A DNA stretch of 7,859 bases from Azonexus sp. (lineage in GTDB: Bacteria; Pseudomonadota; Gammaproteobacteria; Burkholderiales; Rhodocyclaceae), in contig JAUYQT010000507.1 in assembly GCA_030697085.1 (NCBI GenBank), positions 1 through 7,859 on the forward strand, given 5' to 3'. This document shows positions 1 through 5,368 of this stretch, piece after piece. The position numbers and the translations under genes were made by a program. Under the pieces are notes generated by a model that had not been told where the DNA came from, searched no databases, and was given only the letters and a program-made list of their open reading frames with translations. Numbering within the stretch: position 1 is the stretch's first letter; each line of letters opens with the position of its first letter.

Positions 1-79
1 TCTAACGATCTGACGCCTCTCCCGGAGAACAGGCGTTCTGAGCGGCCTTTTCAAGCGCCACCGATTCACTGCCCGCCAC
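1..79. other. Short non-coding stretch downstream of alaS
   Basis: No gene is visible here; it is the 3' flank of alaS (which is transcribed leftward). It contains a possible hairpin with arms ACGCCT (13-18) and AGGCGT (31-36). A competing small hairpin has arms AGAAC (26-30) and GTTCT (35-39). Neither is followed by a T-tract on the minus strand, so an intrinsic terminator for alaS cannot be claimed. The next gene lies outside the window. Confidence 0.5.
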
Positions 80-2701
80 TCAAAACTTAGCTTCAACCCA
101 CGCAGTGACCGAGGCCAAGGCCGCTGCCAGATTTTCCGGCTGCGTACCGCCGGCCTGCGCCATATCCGGACGGCCGCCGCCTTTGCCGCCGACTTGCTGG
201 GCGACCATATTGACCAGATCGCCGGCCTTAAGCTGACCGATGAGATCAGGTGTCACCCCGGCAATCAGGGTCACTTTGCCATCGACGACGGATGCCAAAA
301 CGATAGCGGCGGATTTGAGCTTGTCTTTCAGCTTGTCCATGGTGTCGCGCAGCGCGGTCAGATCGGCCCCCTGCAGATTGGCGGCCAACACCTTGACGCC
401 CTTGATATCGACTGCCTGACTGAGCATGTCATCGCCTTGAGCCGAGGCTAGTTTGCCCTTCAAAGCGACGAGTTCACGCTCCAGCTTGCGCACTTGATCA
501 AGCACCGAAACGACACGGGCCTGGACGTCCTTGGGCAGCACTTTGAGCGTGCCGGCCACACCGCCGAGGGCCGATTCCATCTCCTGCACATAAGCCAGCG
601 CGTTATCGCCGGTAACCGCTTCAACTCGCCGCACACCGGCCGCCACGCCGCCTTCGGCCGTGATGCTGAACAAACCGATGTCGCCGGTCCGGCTGACGTG
701 CGTTCCACCACAGAGTTCGCGCGATGAACCGATATCCAGCACACGTACGCTGTCACCGTATTTTTCGCCAAACAACATCATGGCGCCGAGCTTCTGCGCT
801 TCGGCAATCGGTAGCACACGGCATTCATTGGCGGTATTGGCAAGAATTTCGCCATTGACGATATTTTCGACCCGACGAATTTCAGCATCGGTCAGCGGCT
901 GGTTATGCACAAAGTCGAAGCGGGTCTTGTCCGGATCAACCTGCGAACCCTTTTGCTGAACGTGATCGCCGAGCACTTCACGCAAGGCCTTGTGCAGCAG
1001 ATGCGTCGCCGAATGGTTACGCATCGTGCGCATGCGGGCGAGCACATCGACCTTGGCCGTGACGCCGTTGCCGACCGTAATTGCCCCGGTTTTGACGACG
1101 CCGTGATGACCGAAAACCGTGGCCTGAATCTTTTGTGTATCTTCCACCGCGAAGATGCCATGCACCGAGTGCAGCATGCCGCAATCGCCGACCTGACCGC
1201 CGGATTCGGCGTAGAACGGCGTGTTGTCAAGGACGACAACACCGATTTCGCCCTCATTTATCTGGTTGACCGCAACACCGTCCTTGTAGAGTGCCAGCAC
1301 GTTGCCCTTGCACTCCAGCGCCTCGTAACCGTGGAAATCGGTGGCCGGGCCGTTGTAGTCGAGATTGGCCGTCATTTTGAACTTGCCGGCGGCACGCGCC
1401 TGCTCCTTCTGACGCGCCATGGCGGCATCGAAGGCGGCAGCATCGACGGTGATTTGATGTTCGCGACAAATATCCTGCGTCAGGTCGAGCGGGAAGCCGT
1501 AGGTATCGTGCAGCTTGAACGCGGTGTCACCGTTGAAAACTGCATTGCCGGCCGCAGTCAAGGCGGCCAGTTCACTTTCGACAATCGCCATGCCGTGTTC
1601 GATGGTTTCGAAGAAACGATCTTCTTCCTGCTTCAAGGTTGCCATGATGCGCGCTTGGTGTTGCGCCAGTTCCGGATAGGCGGCGCCCATTTCGGCGACC
1701 AGATCCGGCACCATCTTGTGGAAAAATGCGGCGCGGGCGCCGAGTTTGTAGCCGTGGCGGATGGCGCGACGAATGATCCGGCGCAGCACGTAGCCGCGCC
1801 CTTCGTTACCGGGAATGACGCCATCGGCGAGCAGGAAGGAGCAAGCGCGGATATGATCGGCCAGCACTTTCAGCGACGGCGAATCCATATCGGCCGCAGA
1901 AGTTTCCCGCGCCGCGGCCTGCAGCAAGGCCTGGAACAGGTCGATTTCGTAATTGGCATGAACGCCCTGCAACACGGCAGAAACCCGCTCCAAACCCATG
2001 CCGGTATCAACGCTCGGCTTGGGCAGCGGGTGCATGACGCCGGCTTCGTCACGGTTGAACTGCATGAAGACGTTGTTCCAGATTTCGATGAAACGGTCGC
2101 CATCTTCGTCCGGCGATCCCGGTGGGCCACCCCAGTGCTGCTCGCCGTGGTCGTAGAAGATTTCGGTGCACGGGCCGCAGGGACCGGTGTCGCCCATCAT
2201 CCAGAAATTCTCGGACGCGTAGCGGGCGTTCGTGTTGTCGCCGATGCGAATGACGCGCTCGACCGGGACGCCGATTTCCTTGGTCCAGATGTCGTAGGCC
2301 TCGTCGTCTTCGGCGTAGACGGTGACGGTCAGCTTGTCCTTGGGCAGCTTATAGACCTCAGTCAGCAGTTCCCAGGCGTACTTGATGGCATCGCGCTTGA
2401 AGTAATCACCGAAGCTGAAGTTGCCGAGCATTTCGAAAAAAGTATGGTGGCGCGCCGTGTAGCCGACGTTTTCCAGATCATTGTGCTTGCCGCCGGCGCG
2501 CACGCATTTTTGCGAGGTGGTGGCGCGGGTGTAGGGACGCTTGTCGAAACCGAGGAAAACATCCTTGAACTGGTTCATCCCGGCGTTGGTGAATAGCAGG
2601 GTTGGGTCTTCGTGCGGCACCAGCGAACTGGAGGCCACAATCTGATGGCCTTTGGAGGCGAAGAAGTCGAGGAATTGCTGGCGGATTTCAGAGCTTTTCA
2701 T
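80..2701 (-). CDS. alaS: Alanyl-tRNA synthetase (AlaRS)
   Basis: Cytoplasmic class II aminoacyl-tRNA synthetase that charges tRNA-Ala with alanine using ATP and hydrolyses mischarged Ser- and Gly-tRNA-Ala. The 873 residues match the usual bacterial length (E. coli 876). The N-terminal catalytic domain holds the motif 2 region (about 59-102: [16 protein letters not shown] with R68 and K72, then [17 protein letters not shown]) and motif 3 (GMGLERV, 234-240). The tRNA-recognition helices include [15 protein letters not shown], near residue 300. The editing domain has all four expected zinc ligands: H563 and H567 in HSATH, and C664 and H668 in CGGTH. The C-terminal C-Ala region ends with the glycine-rich [15 protein letters not shown] around K840. 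The ATG at 2701 begins the standard [15 protein letters not shown]-terminus and has a GAGG ribosome-binding site 10 bases upstream (2712-2715). It stands alone behind a terminator, with no recA/recX upstream as in many other bacteria. No frameshift or missing key residue was seen. Confidence 0.98.
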   Translation of the reverse strand: MKSSEIRQQFLDFFASKGHQIVASSSLVPHEDPTLLFTNAGMNQFKDVFLGFDKRPYTRATTSQKCVRAGGKHNDLENVGYTARHHTFFEMLGNFSFGDYFKRDAIKYAWELLTEVYKLPKDKLTVTVYAEDDEAYDIWTKEIGVPVERVIRIGDNTNARYASENFWMMGDTGPCGPCTEIFYDHGEQHWGGPPGSPDEDGDRFIEIWNNVFMQFNRDEAGVMHPLPKPSVDTGMGLERVSAVLQGVHANYEIDLFQALLQAAARETSAADMDSPSLKVLADHIRACSFLLADGVIPGNEGRGYVLRRIIRRAIRHGYKLGARAAFFHKMVPDLVAEMGAAYPELAQHQARIMATLKQEEDRFFETIEHGMAIVESELAALTAAGNAVFNGDTAFKLHDTYGFPLDLTQDICREHQITVDAAAFDAAMARQKEQARAAGKFKMTANLDYNGPATDFHGYEALECKGNVLALYKDGVAVNQINEGEIGVVVLDNTPFYAESGGQVGDCGMLHSVHGIFAVEDTQKIQATVFGHHGVVKTGAITVGNGVTAKVDVLARMRTMRNHSATHLLHKALREVLGDHVQQKGSQVDPDKTRFDFVHNQPLTDAEIRRVENIVNGEILANTANECRVLPIAEAQKLGAMMLFGEKYGDSVRVLDIGSSRELCGGTHVSRTGDIGLFSITAEGGVAAGVRRVEAVTGDNALAYVQEMESALGGVAGTLKVLPKDVQARVVSVLDQVRKLERELVALKGKLASAQGDDMLSQAVDIKGVKVLAANLQGADLTALRDTMDKLKDKLKSAAIVLASVVDGKVTLIAGVTPDLIGQLKAGDLVNMVAQQVGGKGGGRPDMAQAGGTQPENLAAALASVTAWVEAKF

Positions 2702-2740
2702 ATGCTGACAGCCTCAAAGGCGATGAATTCAAGATCATCA

Positions 2741-2746
2741 ATTTTA
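2741..2746 (-). promoter_or_regulatory. Possible -10 element for alaS
   Basis: On the minus strand TAAAAT (5/6 match to TATAAT) lies just after the T-tract of the preceding terminator, about 40 bases before the alaS ATG. This would give a leader of roughly 30 bases. No convincing -35 hexamer sits 16-18 bases upstream, because that position falls in the GC-rich terminator stem. The only non-coding space between ugpQ and alaS is 2702-2824, so an alaS promoter should be in it or inside ugpQ. This is a candidate only. Confidence 0.25.
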
Positions 2747-2773
2747 AAAGAAAAACCCGCCGGGCGGCGGGTT
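2742..2773 (-). terminator. Intrinsic (rho-independent) terminator after ugpQ
   Basis: A perfect 8-bp GC-rich stem, AACCCGCC (2754-2761) and GGCGGGTT (2766-2773), encloses a 4-base loop. On the minus strand it is followed by TTTTTCTTTT (2755-2746). This is the classical layout for ending transcripts running leftward out of ugpQ, and it insulates alaS from the ugpB-ugpQ unit. On the plus strand the right flank lacks a T-run, so the element acts in one direction only. Confidence 0.88.
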
Positions 2774-2824
2774 GTGTCAGCAATACGCAATGATCGAGCA
2801 GACCGTCGGCTCAGGCAGACAACG

Positions 2825-3547
2825 CTAGCCGTTGATAACGTCGGGGCCGAATAAATCAAGTCGATCAGTGAACAGCGCGCTAACGCCGTGGGCGAATAAA
2901 TTTTTCGCCCTGTTTTCGCTGTTGACCGTGTAACACAGTACCGGCACGACATTGGCTTGCGCTTCGGCCAGAATGTCGTCTGGGAGAAAATCAGCATCAC
3001 AGTGCAGGGAAAAAGCGCGCAGGCGTTTTAATTCTGCCATCCAGTCAGCCGGCACCGACTCGTATAACACCCCACGAGCAATGTCCGGCGCCAGGTCACG
3101 CGCCACTTCCAGCGCAGTCAGTGAAAATGACGAAAGCAGCGGCGGTACGAAAGCACCCTGCCATAAATCGACAGTCAGCTTGGCCACGCGCTCGGCAGTT
3201 TCAATCTCCTGACCGAGCGACGGCTTGATTTCAACGTTGGCCAGCAGACCGAGTTCACGGCATAAATTTGCGGCGTCGGCAAAGCGGGGAATCGACTCAC
3301 CCCACCCGGCATCGAGGGCAAAAAGAATATCGTCCGACGTAGTGCAGACGCGGCCAAAACCGTTCGTCGTCCGCTCCAGGGTTTCGTCGTGAATCAAAAC
3401 CGGGGTGCCATCGCCGCTGAGCATCACATCAAACTCAACCGCTTTGAAACCCAGGCGGGCCGCCAGGCGGATTCCGGCCAGGGTGTTCTCAGGGGCGAGC
3501 GAACCGCCACCGCGGTGAGCAAACCAACGCGGTAGCGGTCGGTGCAT
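2825..3547 (-). CDS. ugpQ: Glycerophosphodiester phosphodiesterase, UgpQ-like
   Basis: GDPD-family TIM-barrel enzyme of 240 residues (E. coli UgpQ is about 247) that hydrolyses glycerophosphodiesters to glycerol-3-phosphate and an alcohol, with a divalent metal. The catalytic signature is complete: HRGG (H11, R12), PENT (E20, N21), the metal-binding pair E38 and D40 in VEFDV, the catalytic HDETLERTTNG (H53, D54), and VEIKP (E106, K108). The C-terminal CYTVN and FTDRLD segments are typical barrel-end motifs. There is no signal peptide, so it is the cytoplasmic UgpQ type, not the periplasmic GlpQ type. The ATG at 3547 shares its A with the TGA of ugpB (TGATG). No good ribosome-binding site precedes it, so translation is probably coupled to ugpB. 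An intrinsic terminator follows. Function is confident; the exact diester substrate is not determinable. Confidence 0.93.
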   Translation of the reverse strand: MHRPLPRWFAHRGGGSLAPENTLAGIRLAARLGFKAVEFDVMLSGDGTPVLIHDETLERTTNGFGRVCTTSDDILFALDAGWGESIPRFADAANLCRELGLLANVEIKPSLGQEIETAERVAKLTVDLWQGAFVPPLLSSFSLTALEVARDLAPDIARGVLYESVPADWMAELKRLRAFSLHCDADFLPDDILAEAQANVVPVLCYTVNSENRAKNLFAHGVSALFTDRLDLFGPDVING

Positions 3548-4833
3548 CAGAAGGGCTGCGCCTTCTTCAGCGCCGGCTTGGCACCGAGCACGGCATTGCC
3601 ACGGCTGACCGAGGTATCAAGCGCCGCCTTGGCTGGTTTGCGATCAGCCCAGACGGCTTCAAGCTCTTCACTGGTGATGATGCGCACCGGATCGACATCT
3701 GAAACGTGGTGCGCCGCCTTGCTACCGGTGCCCTTCAACGAGGCATAAGCAACCTGCAAGGCTTTGTCGTTGTCATTGAATATCTTGCTGCGGGCGGCGG
3801 CACGGCCGGCAGCGGTAAGCGGCAAGCCGCCATAACTACGCACCAGCTCAATTTGAATCTCCGGCGAAAGCAGGAAAGAAACAAATTTCGCCGCCTGCTG
3901 ATACTCACTGGCCGAACGTCCCGCGCCAACCCACAACGAAGCGCCATCGGCCAGCGATGGCTGACGACCACCATAGACATCATCATGATAAGGCAACTGC
4001 GTAACCCCGAGTTCCACACCCTTGGCATTGCGGAAATCGCCCGCTTCGCGCGAGTCGGTCGAAATCATCGCGCACTCGCCTTCGTTAAACTTGGCACTAG
4101 CCTCGTCACGGCGACCAAAAAGGTGGAAATAACCAGCCTTGGTCCACGTTGCCATCATCGCGATGTGCTTGACTTGTGGCAAACCATTAAAACTCAACAG
4201 CCCCTTGTCGCTCATCGCCGGCACGCCGGAAATGGCGCTAACGTTATCAATGTGCACCCAAACCGGCCAGGAAGTCGTGTAAGGACAGGTGTAGCCAGCC
4301 GTCTGCAACTTGTCGAGCATGCCCTGCATTTCAAACCAGGTTTTCGGCGGCTGCTCCGGGTCCAGCCCAGCTTTGCGGAAAGCATTTTTATCGTAGAACA
4401 AAACAGGGGTTGAATAGAGAATCGGCAGCGCCACGAGTCGCCCACGGCTATCGACCACGTTGGCCTTGATATCACTCGAGAAGGAGCCAACATCGAGCGA
4501 CTGGCGAGCCTTTTTCATCATTTCATGGATCGGCACAAACGCATTTTTTTCGCTCAACACATCGCTCATGTCGTAGCGGCGAACGAGATTCAAGCTCACC
4601 GGCTTGCTGCCTTTTTCCAGACGAACCAGCTTTAGTTGGCTACCGGATTCCTTGTTATAACGATCAATAATAGCCTGCAGACTTTGCTCACCTACCGCGC
4701 CCAAATTATGGGCCAGCTCAAACTCAACGGCAGCAACCGGCTTGACTGCCGGTTTGGCTGGCTTCGCGGCATGGGCTGAGAAAGCCAGACCTAAACTAAA
4801 CGCTGCAGCCAGTGAATGAAAACGATGAGACAT
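3547..4833 (-). CDS. ugpB: ABC-transporter periplasmic solute-binding protein, UgpB-like
   Basis: Family 1 extracellular solute-binding protein (428 residues; E. coli UgpB is about 438), expected in the periplasm to capture glycerol-3-phosphate or glycerophosphodiesters and deliver them to a UgpAE permease. The N-terminus is a Sec signal peptide (MSHRFHSLAAAFSLGLAFSAHA) with likely cleavage after AHA at residue 22 or 23. An Ala/Lys/Pro linker (23-35) follows. The mature part shows typical features: LVALPILYSTPVLFYDKNAF, the Trp pair W189 and W192 (WPVW), the FNEGECAM segment, and SLADGASLWV. The W-x-x-W spacing recalls the ligand-stacking pair W169/W172 that I remember for E. coli UgpB. The overlap with ugpQ strongly supports this substrate class. 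GGAG (4839-4842) lies 5 bases before the ATG. No permease or ATPase gene is adjacent. A sugar-binding relative is the main alternative. Confidence 0.82.
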   Translation of the reverse strand: MSHRFHSLAAAFSLGLAFSAHAAKPAKPAVKPVAAVEFELAHNLGAVGEQSLQAIIDRYNKESGSQLKLVRLEKGSKPVSLNLVRRYDMSDVLSEKNAFVPIHEMMKKARQSLDVGSFSSDIKANVVDSRGRLVALPILYSTPVLFYDKNAFRKAGLDPEQPPKTWFEMQGMLDKLQTAGYTCPYTTSWPVWVHIDNVSAISGVPAMSDKGLLSFNGLPQVKHIAMMATWTKAGYFHLFGRRDEASAKFNEGECAMISTDSREAGDFRNAKGVELGVTQLPYHDDVYGGRQPSLADGASLWVGAGRSASEYQQAAKFVSFLLSPEIQIELVRSYGGLPLTAAGRAAARSKIFNDNDKALQVAYASLKGTGSKAAHHVSDVDPVRIITSEELEAVWADRKPAKAALDTSVSRGNAVLGAKPALKKAQPF

Positions 4834-4861
4834 GAGCGCTCCAGAATATCAAAATGAAGGG

Positions 4862-4867
4862 ATTATA
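4862..4867 (-). promoter_or_regulatory. Probable -10 box of the ugpB-ugpQ promoter
   Basis: The minus strand carries a perfect TATAAT here, about 28 bases before the ugpB ATG, predicting a start near 4856 and a leader of about 20 bases. The -35 region is weak: TCTACC (4884-4889, 16-base spacer) matches only half of TTGACA. A better hexamer, TTGGCA (4892-4897), is too far away at 24 bases. A weak -35 behind a perfect -10 is compatible with activator control (PhoB governs ugp in E. coli), but no clear pho box was seen. Confidence 0.5.
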
Positions 4868-4927
4868 GCGCTGCACGCACACGGGTAGAGATGCCAACAT
4901 TGTCACCATTTGTGCGAAAATCGTGGC

Positions 4928-5338
4928 ATGAATACTCGCCATTCCCTGATTCTCATTGCCGTGCTGGCACTCTTCGGCTGCGACCAGATCAATCAAAAAT
5001 TGGGTCTGGAAGATCTCACCAAAAAAGATGCCCGAACAGAAGCTGAAGGCAAAGCAGTTGGCAGTGCTTGTCGCCAATCCGGACGTGCCATCGAAGATTG
5101 TTACGCGATCTATTCATGGCTGCCCAAAGCCGGCATCTTTGAAGGCTGGCGCGAGATGGATGGCTATATGCGGGAAAACAAAATAGAAACCATTGTTCCC
5201 CAGTTGCCCCCGCCTGAAGCGCCGGGCAATAAGAAAAAGAAGAAAGTCGTTGCTGACGAGACAAGCGAAACAGCGGATAGCAAAGAAAGCGCTGCCGAGC
5301 CAGCCGTTGCCCCTGAGAAAAAAGCAGAAAAACACTAA
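4928..5338 (+). CDS. Small predicted lipoprotein of unknown function
   Basis: I do not recognise a characterised family. The 136-residue product begins with a lipoprotein signal peptide: MNTRHS, a hydrophobic stretch, then the lipobox LFGC with C18 as the lipidated residue. Asp at position +2 (D19) would favour retention in the inner membrane by the E. coli Lol rule. The folded part is probably residues 20-95, with two cysteines (C48, C58) and a conserved-looking segment FEGWREMDGYMRENKIE (71-87). After a proline stretch (QLPPPEAPG) comes KKKKK and a charged Ala/Glu/Lys tail that is probably disordered. An in-frame TTG at 4910 would add six residues before the signal peptide. I prefer the ATG at 4928 because it gives a normal signal peptide, although neither start has a clear ribosome-binding site. 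The kinase gene follows after 30 bases, so the two are likely co-transcribed; a role as its periplasmic partner is inference. Confidence 0.8.
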   Translation: MNTRHSLILIAVLALFGCDQINQKLGLEDLTKKDARTEAEGKAVGSACRQSGRAIEDCYAIYSWLPKAGIFEGWREMDGYMRENKIETIVPQLPPPEAPGNKKKKKVVADETSETADSKESAAEPAVAPEKKAEKH

Positions 5339-5358
5339 TCAGATGACCGCGAACACCA

Positions 5359-5363
5359 AAGGA
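5359..5363 (+). promoter_or_regulatory. Ribosome-binding site of the sensor kinase gene
   Basis: AAGGA, 5 bases before the ATG at 5369, fixes the start of the kinase. The earlier ATG at 5343 is in a different frame. There is no room for a full promoter in the 30-base gap, which supports co-transcription with the upstream lipoprotein gene. Confidence 0.75.
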
Positions 5364-5368
5364 ACAAG

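Noticed and set aside
13..36. Hairpin downstream of alaS considered as its terminator
   Set aside because: The stem is only 6 bases with a 12-base loop and is not followed by a T-run on the minus strand.
905..2596. A 563-codon open frame on the plus strand opposite alaS
   Set aside because: It lies wholly antisense to a fully supported alaS. Its protein has no recognisable domain and its composition is that of a reverse-complement shadow of a GC-rich gene.
2698..3000. A 100-codon minus-strand frame covering the ugpQ end and the ugpQ-alaS spacer
   Set aside because: It runs through the intrinsic terminator and is out of frame with ugpQ; its sequence is the shifted ugpQ code.
3706..4413. A 235-codon open frame on the plus strand opposite ugpB
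   Set aside because: It is antisense to the binding-protein gene and has no domain, signal or convincing start site.
4910..4927. An upstream TTG start adding six residues to the lipoprotein
   Set aside because: It puts MCENRG before the signal peptide, brings no better ribosome-binding site, and the ATG at 4928 gives a standard lipoprotein N-terminus.
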